Notes under the pieces: generated by a model
The model's database searches: none
What the model saw: only the letters and a program-made list of their open reading frames with translations
What the model was told of the DNA's origin: nothing
Position numbers and translations under genes: made by a program
Shown here: in pieces, positions 9,421-17,670 of the stretch
Position numbering within the stretch: the stretch's first letter is position 1
How the letters are laid out: every line of letters starts with the position of its first letter
NCBI GenBank assembly: GCA_016782865.1
Contig: JADHXR010000006.1
Span: 1-64,000, forward strand
Origin: Phycisphaerae bacterium
GTDB taxonomy: Bacteria; Planctomycetota; Phycisphaerae; Sedimentisphaerales; Anaerobacaceae
Reading direction: 5' to 3'
Length of the DNA stretch: 64,000 bases

Positions 9421-10422
9421 TTATAATTCGTCGCTGAACCGGACGCGCCGGATGTCCTCTTCCAATCCGGTAGGTATGGTTAGCTGTCCGTACAATTCGG
9501 GCCGGCGCGTCTTGATCCATCGGACTCCAGTGCAGTTCTTGCGCAGCGCCGGATCAAGATCGGCGAGAACCATATCGTCGTCGGCCTTCCACGTCTCGGC
9601 GAGGATCTGCCCGTAAGGGTCAAGGATCATTGAGTTGCCCGTTCTGATCTCGTTGCCGTCGATTCCGATGCCGTTGCTGAAAATCAGGAACAGCCCATTG
9701 TCGTGAGCGCGGGCGGGCAGCCACGTCAAGAGCCAATCGCGGCCCTTCGATCCCTTGAGTTCGGCCTCGATTGCCTCCGGATTGCTCTTGCGATTGTCCC
9801 AGAGCGAGCGTTCGATCACACCCATGCAGCGGGGGCTCGGTGTTTTGCATCCGCCGGTCTGGTGGGGCGCCAGAAGAATCTCGGCTCCGTTTAGCGCCGC
9901 AAGCCGGACGTTCTCCCCGATGTTATTGTCATAGCAGGTCAGCACGGCGACGCGGCAGCCTTGTGGAGTGTCGAACACAGTAAATTCGGAGCCGCACGAG
10001 AGGTGTTCGCTGATGAAACAGTGGATCTTTCGGTGCCGTTGGAATTGCCCGTCGGGCATCGCGACCACGTAAGTGTTGTACATTTTCCCATCGTCGGCTA
10101 TCTCCACGAGCCCTGCGCCGATGGTCATATTATGTTCGGTCGCCAGAGCCATCAGGGCTTGCGACGAAGGCCCGTTCCCCGTTTGCACGGGGACAAGCTT
10201 GCCCCTGCGAAAGCAGGGGACTGGCTCAGCCAGGGCCTCCAACTGATCCTTCGCGAGCTGCCGCATGAACAGATAACCTGTGATGCAGCACTCGGGAAAC
10301 ACTATCAACTCGACACCCTGTTCGGCAGCCTTAGCCACATAGCTTTTGATCTTGGCCAGATTTGCCTTCTTGTCTGACGGCGCGTGCTCGAATTGGACTG
10401 ATGCAACGCGAATATGCTTCAT
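9421..10422 (-). CDS. Carbon-nitrogen hydrolase (nitrilase superfamily)
   Basis: 333-residue cytoplasmic amidase or nitrilase-fold enzyme. The Glu-Lys-Cys triad is visible: E in VFPECCITGY, K in HRKIHCF, and C in LTCYDNNIGE, where the Cys-Tyr-Asp context points to amidases or N-carbamoylases more than nitrilases. The C-terminal part has the expected PYGQILAE strand. It is first gene of the minus-strand cluster with the racemase and flavoprotein. No strong promoter was recognised upstream. Substrate cannot be assigned from sequence. Confidence 0.87.
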   Translation of the reverse strand: MKHIRVASVQFEHAPSDKKANLAKIKSYVAKAAEQGVELIVFPECCITGYLFMRQLAKDQLEALAEPVPCFRRGKLVPVQTGNGPSSQALMALATEHNMTIGAGLVEIADDGKMYNTYVVAMPDGQFQRHRKIHCFISEHLSCGSEFTVFDTPQGCRVAVLTCYDNNIGENVRLAALNGAEILLAPHQTGGCKTPSPRCMGVIERSLWDNRKSNPEAIEAELKGSKGRDWLLTWLPARAHDNGLFLIFSNGIGIDGNEIRTGNSMILDPYGQILAETWKADDDMVLADLDPALRKNCTGVRWIKTRRPELYGQLTIPTGLEEDIRRVRFSDEL

Positions 10423-10567
10423 AATTCCACTCTGGGAGAGTTCGTTGTTCTCAGTTCATAGCTCGTAGAGAATTAACGTTTACTATTCTAACAACAGAAG
10501 TCCGGTCCGTGAAGATAATAAAGTTTTGGCCGAGTTGATTTGGACTAACTCTGTGGGGTATACGCAA

Positions 10568-10664
10568 TGTCATTGCGAGGCCCGAAAGGCCGTGGCAATC
10601 TCGGGTGTTATGAGCAAAGACCGGTCGGCGCATCCGAGATTGCTTCGCTGCGCTCGCAATGACA
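10568..10664. repeat. Dispersed inverted repeat in the 10423-10806 intergenic gap
   Basis: Two arms, TGTCATTGCGAGGCC...GGCAATCTC and GAGATTGCTTCGCTGCGCT...GCAATGACA, form an imperfect hairpin of the widespread CATTGCGAG...CTCGCAATGAC type found between genes in many bacteria. The remaining 290 bp of this gap hold no gene I can support. Confidence 0.7.
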
Positions 10665-10806
10665 AACTGTGGCTCAATACTCGGACAGGCAATTTACGCG
10701 GCTTTGAACTTTGCTCTGTGGACGTCCAACCTGTACAATATCGTGCAAGAACAGAGGCTGGGTCCGGGCTTCGTCGTCTGATGTCTGAATAGAGGAAGTG
10801 AGTCCA

Positions 10807-12399
10807 ATGGCAAGAGAATGTACTGAACCAATGAATCTGTTACGGCGGACATTTGCAGTGCTGATGTTGACTGCTGTTTGTGAAGCGATGCCGTCACAGC
10901 ACGACGGCGAATTTCTGGTTGGAGGCGACATCTCCGCTTTGACCAGGATCGAGCAGGCCGGGGGCGTGTTTCGAGACGCCGGCGATCCTGGCGATGCTAT
11001 CGAAATCATGAGCAGGTACGGCTGCAATTGTTTCCGTCTGCGATTGTTTGTGAATCTCACGAACAAGAACTTAGTTGTGAATGATCTAGCCTATATCATC
11101 GGTCTGAGTTACTATCCCTGGTGGCACGGTTCAATGGAGGACCTGCGAGAGAACCTCAGCAAGACCGCGGCGACCTTCGACAAGGACATCTTCATTGTGG
11201 AGACCGCGTACCCCCACAGGTCTGCTCGCGTATCGAAGGCTCAAGAGGGGGCGGACAAGAACATGCGCTGGCCGATGACGCCCGCGGGACAGGAGGCCTT
11301 CCTGAGAGAACTTATCACCACCGTGCGCGAGACGTCGGGGGACCGTGGAATCGGGGTTCTTTGGTGGTACCCCGAATCAATCCCTGTCAAGGGCCTGAGG
11401 ATATGGTACGGCGGTGCCAATGCGATGTTCGACAGCGAGGGAAATGCCCTGCCATCCATGAACGCTTTTCAGGAAGTTGCCCACAAACCGAAGGCCAAAA
11501 TTGATTTCTCGCAACTGACATCTCCCATCATTTTCCGGGGTGATCAAAAGTACGGGTTCCGCGACCCCGCAGTAGTCTATCACGACGGGGTTTTCTATCT
11601 CTACTTTACGCTTTCGGAAACAGCCGCCGATGGCGGGTACTACAACATGACTGCCTACAGCGCCAGCTCCGATTTGATCCATTGGACTTTTCCTGAGATT
11701 ATCACGCCGAGAGACCGCAATCTGAACCACAGTAGCCCGGGGAACATTATCCGTTTTGACGGCAAGTGGATAATCTGCCTGCAGACTTATCCGACTCCGA
11801 ACATGGAAACATTCGGCACCAGCGACAGTCGCATCTGGATCAGGCGAAGCGACGATTTGAAGAATTGGTCCGAGCCGGAATTGCTCCGCGTCAAAGGCAG
11901 TAACGTGCCGCGGGAAGATATGGGGCGTATGATTGATCCGTACCTTCTGGCCGATGCGCAGGAAGAAAGCAAATGGTGGTGCTTCTACAAGCAGAACGGT
12001 GCAAGTATGTCGTACTCCTACGATTTGAAAAACTGGACTTACGTCGGCCGCGCCAGCGCGGGCGAGAATGTCACCGTCATCCGAAGAGACAGCGAGTATG
12101 TAATGTTCCATTCCCCGGCAAACGGCATCGGAATAAAACGCTCCAAAGAGCCCGCGTCATGGGGTCAGGACGTACAGCTCCTGACGCTCGGGCAGAAACA
12201 ATGGCCCTGGGCGCAAGGCCGGATGACAGCCGCAACCGTAATCGATCTGACCGAGGAACCGTCGGTGGGCAAGTACATAATGTTCTTCCACGGCTCTTCG
12301 AAAGAAGGGCTAAAGGCCCATAGAGCCCACGGCCGCGCGAGCCTGGCAATCGCCTGGAGCGATGATCTGATCAATTGGACCTGGCCGGGAAATTATTGA
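10807..12399 (+). CDS. GH53-like galactanase remnant fused to GH43-like propeller
   Basis: 530 residues with an N-terminal signal peptide. Residues about 35-225 are GH53 (endo-1,4-beta-galactanase): FLVGGDISALTRIEQAG at the start, CFRLRLFVN for beta 2, IGLSYYPWWHG and IVETAYPH, which carries the nucleophile glutamate. Between VVNDLAY and IIGLSYYP, however, the middle of the barrel is missing, including the strand that carries the acid/base glutamate (VGNE in the family). Residues about 235-530 are a five-blade propeller like GH43: FRDPAVVYHDGVFYLYFT opens it. The ATG at 10807 has GAGGAAGTG upstream; a GTG at 10798 and an ATG at 10831 are alternatives. The propeller half may be active; the GH53 half probably is not. 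Confidence 0.8.
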   Translation: MARECTEPMNLLRRTFAVLMLTAVCEAMPSQHDGEFLVGGDISALTRIEQAGGVFRDAGDPGDAIEIMSRYGCNCFRLRLFVNLTNKNLVVNDLAYIIGLSYYPWWHGSMEDLRENLSKTAATFDKDIFIVETAYPHRSARVSKAQEGADKNMRWPMTPAGQEAFLRELITTVRETSGDRGIGVLWWYPESIPVKGLRIWYGGANAMFDSEGNALPSMNAFQEVAHKPKAKIDFSQLTSPIIFRGDQKYGFRDPAVVYHDGVFYLYFTLSETAADGGYYNMTAYSASSDLIHWTFPEIITPRDRNLNHSSPGNIIRFDGKWIICLQTYPTPNMETFGTSDSRIWIRRSDDLKNWSEPELLRVKGSNVPREDMGRMIDPYLLADAQEESKWWCFYKQNGASMSYSYDLKNWTYVGRASAGENVTVIRRDSEYVMFHSPANGIGIKRSKEPASWGQDVQLLTLGQKQWPWAQGRMTAATVIDLTEEPSVGKYIMFFHGSSKEGLKAHRAHGRASLAIAWSDDLINWTWPGNY

Positions 12400-12431
12400 C
12401 TCACGGGCGCACGCGGAGGGAATAAGGGTGT

Positions 12432-12460
12432 TTGACGGGTGCCGTTAAATCCTGTATAGT
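12432..12460 (+). promoter_or_regulatory. Sigma70-type promoter for small lipoprotein
   Basis: TTGACG (12432-12437), 17-bp spacer, TATAGT (12455-12460), giving a start about 43 bases before the ATG at 12510. Confidence 0.6.
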
Positions 12461-12509
12461 ATGGTTTATTCAGAGTGAGAATTTCGGTTTCTATTGGGAT
12501 GCGTGGACC

Positions 12510-12920
12510 ATGAGAAAGAGCTTGATCGCTGTCAGTTTGGCTGTGTCGGTGTTGTGTATGGGAGGCTGTATCTTCGTTCACAGTGACGAGACACAGGACC
12601 ATGGAAGATTCTCGGCGGACGGGACGATTGCGGAGATTGACGCCGTCGGCAAGTTGTCTTTCGATTCGGAGAGAAGGAAGGGCTACGAACGTATCGCCGA
12701 GCGCCAGGGGCTGAGCCCCGGGGCGCAAGTTCATCTGGTCGAGGCGGTGCTCGGCAAACTCTCGTTCGACAATGCAAAGGAACAGGTGCTTTTGACGCTT
12801 ATTAAGAACCCGGGCTTTTGCAGTGCCGCCGAGCGGGAAATTCTGGAGAGGATCGACAGAATGGCGTTCGAGAGCAGCAAGAAGAATATTCTCAAGGCGA
12901 TAAGCGACCGAAAAACGTAG
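12510..12920 (+). CDS. Small lipoprotein of unknown function
   Basis: 136 residues starting MRKSLIAVSLAVSVL with a lipobox-like CMGGC at about residue 20, so it is expected to be lipid-anchored. The mature part is short, helical and charged, with two KLSFD motifs (about 48 and 88) and a related MAFES near the end. This suggests three degenerate copies of a roughly 40-residue unit. I do not recognise the family by name. It has its own promoter and lies alone between the GH53/GH43 gene and mfd. An upstream in-frame ATG at 12432 falls on the promoter and is rejected. Confidence 0.7.
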   Translation: MRKSLIAVSLAVSVLCMGGCIFVHSDETQDHGRFSADGTIAEIDAVGKLSFDSERRKGYERIAERQGLSPGAQVHLVEAVLGKLSFDNAKEQVLLTLIKNPGFCSAAEREILERIDRMAFESSKKNILKAISDRKT

Positions 12921-12929
12921 AGCAAGCAA

Positions 12930-13059
12930 GTAGGATGGGCAGGTTCCCTGCCCATGCCGTTTGTGTTCCGCGGAATTGACAGCATGGGCAAACGAGCCTG
13001 CCCCGTTCGACAAGCTCAGGGCAGGCTCTGAGCGAAGCCGAATGGGTTGCCCATCCTAC
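12930..13059. repeat. Inverted repeat upstream of mfd
   Basis: Arms GTAGGATGGGCAGG at the left and the complementary CCCATCCTAC at the right, with inner GCCCATGC / GCATGGGC pairs, form a 130-bp foldback. It includes the phrase GACAAGCTCAGGGCAGGCTC, which recurs in related form near 25385. This is a dispersed intergenic repeat, which argues against starting mfd inside it. Confidence 0.7.
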
Positions 13060-13128
13060 ATGCTATCCGCTCTACGCTCTACGCTATCCGCTATTGTCTC
13101 TCGGTTCGCTCTGACGTACAATGACGCC

Positions 13129-16100
13129 GTGAATCTTGGGCGCGACAAGACAGTTCAGCAGATAGTCTCTCGACTCGAAAGTGCCGGCAACGGCGTTGCG
13201 GTCAAGGTCGAAGGAACCTGGGGGTCGTTCGGACCGATGCTGGTTGCTCACGTATCGGAAAAGACCGGCCGGCCGATTCTGTACGTGCGTCCGCACATCG
13301 ACGACGCCGACAAGGCCGCCGACGATCTGCATACATTCGGAGGCAAGAGGATCGAAGCCTTCGGCGCCTGGGAGGGCGAGGAGGATCTGGCCGATGCCAC
13401 CGACGAGATCAGGGCGCAAAGACTGATGCTCGTGTCTCGATTGGGTGAGGGCGATTTTCTCCTACCGGCGTCGGTCCAGTCACTTTGCCAGCCGGTACCG
13501 AAACCCGAGGCGATAGAAGAGGGCAGTCTCGATTTGGAAGTTGGCAGAGACGTTCCGCCGGAAGAGGTGGTGGAGTGGCTTGTCGAGAACGGATTCGAAC
13601 GCACCGAAAGAGTCGATCTGCCGGGCCAGTTTGCGCGTCGCGGCGGGATCATTGATATTTATGCCCCCTTGATTAACGAGAAGGTGTCGTTGGGCAAGAA
13701 ACCCGATGCGTCTGGACAGGATGCCGCGGCGGTAAGGATTGAATTCTTCGGTGACACCATCGAAAGTATCCGCCAGATCAATCTGGATACGCAGCGCTCG
13801 AGTAGACAGATAAAGAGTCTGAGGATAATCTCGGCCGTGTGCGGAACTTCGACTGAGCAGAGAGAGCTTCTCGTAAACGTCCTGCCGAAAGACACAATCA
13901 TGGTCTTCGAAGAGCCGGGTGAGGTCGAGGAAGTTGCGAAGGTTTTCCTGGACAGGGCTGAGGATGCGAGTAGGCTCTATAGCTGGGAGGATATTTACAG
14001 GGCGGCGTCCAATTTCACACAGCTCCATATCTGCAGATTCGCCACGGCGTGCGCGGGCGATTTTATCAAGGTGGATATCAGGAGCGTGCAGCAGTTCCAG
14101 CACAAAGCAACTTCCGTGTGGGCGGGACATAAAGCAGCGCTCGAGGAACTGGTGCAGGAAGCGAAACAAGGCAAAGAAGTTCAGCTTTACTGTGAGAGTT
14201 CGGCGGAAATCAAACGCGTCGGAGAGATCGTGCGAGACATAGCCGGGAAAGTCCCGGCCAGGCTCAAGCTGCTGTTGGGATTCATCCACCAGGGCTTTGT
14301 AGTTGATTCGCTCGATACGATTGTGATCAGTCATCACGAGCTGTTTGGACAGTATGCGCTTAGAAGAAGGCGCAGGCCCGCGCGGGCGACATCGCCCGTT
14401 GATACGCTCGACGATTTGCAGGCCGGTGACTATGTCGTTCATGCCTCCTACGGCATCGGCAGATTTTCAGGTGTGCAAACGATACAGGAAAAGGGCGGCG
14501 CGAACGAGTACCTTACGATCGAATATGCCGATAAGGCGAAGATCCAGGTTTCGGTGCGCAATATCGCGCCGGTGCAGAAGTACATCGGAACCAGCCCGAA
14601 AAGGCCCAAGCTGAGCAAGGTCGGCTCCAAGAGATGGCTAAAGCAAAAGGAGAGAGTCGAGCGATCCGTCCGGGATCTTGCCTGTGATCTGCTCGATGTC
14701 CAGGCGAAACGCCAGGCGGCGGGCGGAATTGCGCTCGGGAAAGATTCGAGCTGGCAGGTGGAATTCGAAGAGTCCTTTCCCTACCAGGAGACACCCGACC
14801 AGACTACGGCGGCCGAGCAGATCAAAGCGGACATGCAGCAGGCCATCGTGATGGACAGATTGCTCTGCGGCGACGTGGGCTACGGCAAGACCGAGCTTGC
14901 AATGCGTGCGGCGTTCAAGGCAATCGAGAATGGCAAGCAGGTTGCCATCCTGACGCCTACGACCGTGCTGTGCGTTCAGCACGGCAGGACCTTCACCGAG
15001 CGGTTCGCGGATTTTCCCGTCTGCATCGAGGTTCTGAACCGTTTCAAGACGACGAAACAGGCGAGAGACATAATAGCGCGGACCAAGTCCGGACGAGTCG
15101 ACGTGCTGATCGGAACACATCGTCTTCTGAGCGGCGACGTTGGATTCAAAGACCTGGGGTTGCTGATAATCGACGAGGAGCAGCGATTCGGAGTCGAGCA
15201 CAAGGAAAAGCTCAAGAGACTGCGAGTCAACGTTGACATTCTCACGATGACGGCCACGCCGATTCCAAGGACGCTGCACATGTCGCTGCTGGGACTGCGT
15301 GACATAAGCTCGCTGGGGACTCCGCCTTTGGACAGGCGAAGCATAGTCACGACCGTGACGGCCTACAACGATCAGCTCATCAAGAAGGCAATTTACCGCG
15401 AATTGAACCGTCAGGGACAGGTGTTCTTCCTGCACAACCGGGTCAAGTCGATCGAGAAAAAGGCATGGGAGATTCGCAAGCTTGTCGGTGACGCCAGGAT
15501 CAGCATCGCCCACGGGCAGATGTCCCGGCACGAACTCGAGAATGCGATGATAGAGTTTGTGACGGGCCGGACCGACGTGCTTGTGTGTACGACGATCATC
15601 GAGTCGGGTCTGGACATTGCGAACGCGAACACAATTCTCATAAACGACGCCGACCGGTTCGGCCTGGCCGAGTTGCATCAGCTCCGCGGCAGGGTGGGCA
15701 GGTACAAGCATCGGGCGTATGCCTATATGCTGCTGCCGATGTCACGGCCGATTACGCCGTTAGCGGCCAAGCGGCTAAAAGCTATCGAGGAATATTCGCA
15801 TCTGGGGGCGGGCTTCAGGATCGCTCTGCGGGATTTGGAAATCCGCGGGGCGGGCAATATATTAGGCTCTAAGCAGTCGGGTCATATCCAGACGGTGGGC
15901 TACCAGATGTATTGCGAATTGTTGGCCGACGCCGTCAGAAGATTGAGGAACGAGCCTGTCGAACCCATACCGACGGCGGTTCTGGATTTGGGCTTTGCGA
16001 CCTACATTCCCAAGAATTACGTGCCGATCGACAGGCACCGGATGGATGTCTATCGCAAGATCGCCGTGGCCAGAGGCGATGCGGACATCGAACAGATAAA

Positions 16101-16440
16101 GGGTGAGCTGGCGGACCTGTACGGGCCGGTGCCGGACGAGGTCGCCCTGCTTCTGGATCTGGCCGAGCTTCGAATCAAGGCGAGCGCTTTTGGCATAAAA
16201 AGCATTGTCACATCGGGCCTGAATTTGGTATTCTCATTGGCAGATGGCCACGGTGACCAAGCCGAGTTTCTGTTGTCAAAGATGCCTGGAAAGGCCAGGA
16301 TATCGGAGCGGACGACTGTGTATTTACGGCTGGCGGAGAATTACTTCGAGCCGCCAACGCTAATGAGTATTCTGCGGAAGGTTCTTGGAAAGAGAGAAGA
16401 CAATAAGTTAGTGCAACAAACGGCTGACAGTACCAGGTGA
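13129..16440 (+). CDS. mfd: Transcription-repair coupling factor Mfd
   Basis: About 1103 residues from GTG 13129. Mfd removes RNA polymerase stalled at DNA damage and recruits UvrA. Domains in order: UvrB-like N-terminal part with GQFARRGGIIDIYAP; RNA-polymerase-interacting (CarD-like) domain at about 429-490 (LQAGDYVVHASYGIGRFSG); helicase with Walker A DVGYGKTE (about 580), the DEEQRFGV box (about 681) and TMTATPIPRTLHMSL; then the C-terminal TRCF domain with DLGFATYIPKNYV. Length is near the usual 1100-1170. The start is uncertain: the open frame continues up to 12961 through a dispersed repeat. GTG 13129 begins where conservation-like sequence begins but has no clear ribosome site; ATG 13060 is the alternative. 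Confidence 0.92.
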   Translation: MNLGRDKTVQQIVSRLESAGNGVAVKVEGTWGSFGPMLVAHVSEKTGRPILYVRPHIDDADKAADDLHTFGGKRIEAFGAWEGEEDLADATDEIRAQRLMLVSRLGEGDFLLPASVQSLCQPVPKPEAIEEGSLDLEVGRDVPPEEVVEWLVENGFERTERVDLPGQFARRGGIIDIYAPLINEKVSLGKKPDASGQDAAAVRIEFFGDTIESIRQINLDTQRSSRQIKSLRIISAVCGTSTEQRELLVNVLPKDTIMVFEEPGEVEEVAKVFLDRAEDASRLYSWEDIYRAASNFTQLHICRFATACAGDFIKVDIRSVQQFQHKATSVWAGHKAALEELVQEAKQGKEVQLYCESSAEIKRVGEIVRDIAGKVPARLKLLLGFIHQGFVVDSLDTIVISHHELFGQYALRRRRRPARATSPVDTLDDLQAGDYVVHASYGIGRFSGVQTIQEKGGANEYLTIEYADKAKIQVSVRNIAPVQKYIGTSPKRPKLSKVGSKRWLKQKERVERSVRDLACDLLDVQAKRQAAGGIALGKDSSWQVEFEESFPYQETPDQTTAAEQIKADMQQAIVMDRLLCGDVGYGKTELAMRAAFKAIENGKQVAILTPTTVLCVQHGRTFTERFADFPVCIEVLNRFKTTKQARDIIARTKSGRVDVLIGTHRLLSGDVGFKDLGLLIIDEEQRFGVEHKEKLKRLRVNVDILTMTATPIPRTLHMSLLGLRDISSLGTPPLDRRSIVTTVTAYNDQLIKKAIYRELNRQGQVFFLHNRVKSIEKKAWEIRKLVGDARISIAHGQMSRHELENAMIEFVTGRTDVLVCTTIIESGLDIANANTILINDADRFGLAELHQLRGRVGRYKHRAYAYMLLPMSRPITPLAAKRLKAIEEYSHLGAGFRIALRDLEIRGAGNILGSKQSGHIQTVGYQMYCELLADAVRRLRNEPVEPIPTAVLDLGFATYIPKNYVPIDRHRMDVYRKIAVARGDADIEQIKGELADLYGPVPDEVALLLDLAELRIKASAFGIKSIVTSGLNLVFSLADGHGDQAEFLLSKMPGKARISERTTVYLRLAENYFEPPTLMSILRKVLGKREDNKLVQQTADSTR

Positions 16441-16454
16441 TAAGGAGTCCCAAG

Positions 16455-17312
16455 ATGAGCAAGTATGGAAGGCAGGTTACAGGTGCGGTTGTGGTCACAA
16501 TCCTCATGGCCGGTTTGAGTTGGTCGGCGCCGCAGGAGATCAAGACGCTTGGGATTGGTGATACGGCGCCTGATTTCAGTTTGCCGGGCGTGGACGGGCG
16601 GCGATACAGGCTTGCCGATTTCGACAGGGCCGAGACCCTCGTGATTGTCTTTACCTGCAATCATTGTCCGACGGCTCAGGCGTACGAGGAGCGGATCAAA
16701 AAGCTGGCGGCCGACTACCGGAACAAGGGTGTTGTGCTGGTAGCCATTTCGCCGAATGATCCGAAGGCGGTGCGTCTTGACGAATTAGGCTACTCGGATA
16801 TGGGCGATTCGTTCGAGGACATGAAGATCCGCGCCAAGGACATGGAGTACAATTTCCCCTATCTTTATGACGGGCAAGACCAGAAGGTCTCGATGTCCTA
16901 CGGTCCCGTTTGTACACCGCACGTTTTTGTCTTCGACAGGCAACGAAAGCTGCGCTACGAAGGCGGTATCGACGATGCCGAAAAGCCCGGACTGGTCAAA
17001 TCGCAGGATGCGCGCAATGCGATCGAGGCGCTGCTCAAAGGCAGAAAAGTCCCCGCCGAGAGAACCAGAACAATAGGCTGTTCGATCAAATGGTCCGACA
17101 AGCGGGAGTCCGCCGCGCAGTCGCTCGAGAATTGGGCGAGAGAAAGTGTTGCCCTGGAAATGATAGATGCAAAGGGCGTGAGGGAGCTTGTTAAGAACGA
17201 TTCGGGCAAGCTTCGCGTGGTCAATGTCTGGGCGAGTTGGAGCGGCCCGAGCGTCGAGCAGTTGGCCGAGTTTGTAACTGCGAACAGAGATGTACCGCAA
17301 ACGGGAATTTGA
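16455..17312 (+). CDS. Secreted tandem thioredoxin-fold protein, N-terminal part (frameshifted)
   Basis: 285 residues from ATG 16455 (AGGAG 8 bases upstream; signal peptide to about residue 25). Residues about 30-195 are an AhpC/TSA-redoxin domain with the CxxC motif in FTCNHCPTAQAYEER. A second thioredoxin-like domain starts at about 215; its active site reads WASWSGPS, serines replacing both cysteines of the usual WCGPC. The frame then ends early, and the missing half of that domain continues in the +1 frame from about 17290. One extra base near 17289 explains it. It begins 14 bp after mfd, so co-transcription is likely. Sequencing error, true pseudogenisation or recoding cannot be separated here. 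Confidence 0.8.
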   Translation: MSKYGRQVTGAVVVTILMAGLSWSAPQEIKTLGIGDTAPDFSLPGVDGRRYRLADFDRAETLVIVFTCNHCPTAQAYEERIKKLAADYRNKGVVLVAISPNDPKAVRLDELGYSDMGDSFEDMKIRAKDMEYNFPYLYDGQDQKVSMSYGPVCTPHVFVFDRQRKLRYEGGIDDAEKPGLVKSQDARNAIEALLKGRKVPAERTRTIGCSIKWSDKRESAAQSLENWARESVALEMIDAKGVRELVKNDSGKLRVVNVWASWSGPSVEQLAEFVTANRDVPQTGI

Positions 17313-17583
17313 AATGATTACGATCAGCGCCGATTCGTCGAGTCGCAAGAGTAGCGTGCTGTCCTTGTTGAAGAAGCAACAGGCATCGTGCCGGAATTAT
17401 CTGTTCGATTCGCAAGATCAATACCAGCTTATGACCGCGCTGGACAAGGATCTGCTCGGCGGCGTCCCGTGCACGATTTTGATCAGGCCCGGCGGCGAAG
17501 TTATTTATCGCAGGCTGGGAACGATCGATCCGCTTGAGCTTAAGAAGGCTATTGTCGGATACCTGGGACGTTATTACAAGTAA
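17290..17583 (+). CDS. C-terminal half of the frameshifted second thioredoxin domain
   Basis: 97 codons in the +1 frame relative to the upstream gene. MYRKREFEMITISAD is the third strand of a TlpA-like thioredoxin fold and LLGGVPCTILIRPGGEVIYR holds the conserved cis-proline (VP) loop. Alone it lacks half the fold, so it is best read as the remainder of the 16455 gene rather than an independent protein. No ribosome site is seen. Confidence 0.65.
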   Translation: MYRKREFEMITISADSSSRKSSVLSLLKKQQASCRNYLFDSQDQYQLMTALDKDLLGGVPCTILIRPGGEVIYRRLGTIDPLELKKAIVGYLGRYYK

Positions 17584-17612
17584 AGGGCCGACGAAATTAT
17601 TCGCCGGCCCTT
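17583..17612 (+). terminator. Hairpin after thioredoxin gene
   Basis: AAGGGCCG pairs with CGGCCCTT directly after the stop codon, with a loop of about 14 bases. There is no U tract, so it could act as a weak or bidirectional terminator with the convergent DUF11 gene. Confidence 0.45.
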
Positions 17613-17637
17613 GAAGAATCAACTCTCAGACTGAAGT

Positions 17638-17667
17638 CCCACGGTCCGCTTTTTCACGGTCTGTGGG
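17638..17667 (-). terminator. Hairpin after DUF11 gene
   Basis: CCCACAGACCG and CGGACCGTGGG on the minus strand pair over 11 bp with mismatches, immediately after the stop at 17671. No U run follows. Confidence 0.4.
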
Positions 17668-17670
17668 GGA

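Noticed and set aside
12961-13128. Upstream extension of mfd
   Set aside because: Consists of a dispersed inverted repeat, so it is unlikely to be coding.
14638-15711. 357-codon minus-strand frame inside mfd
   Set aside because: Complete overlap with recognisable helicase motifs on the other strand.
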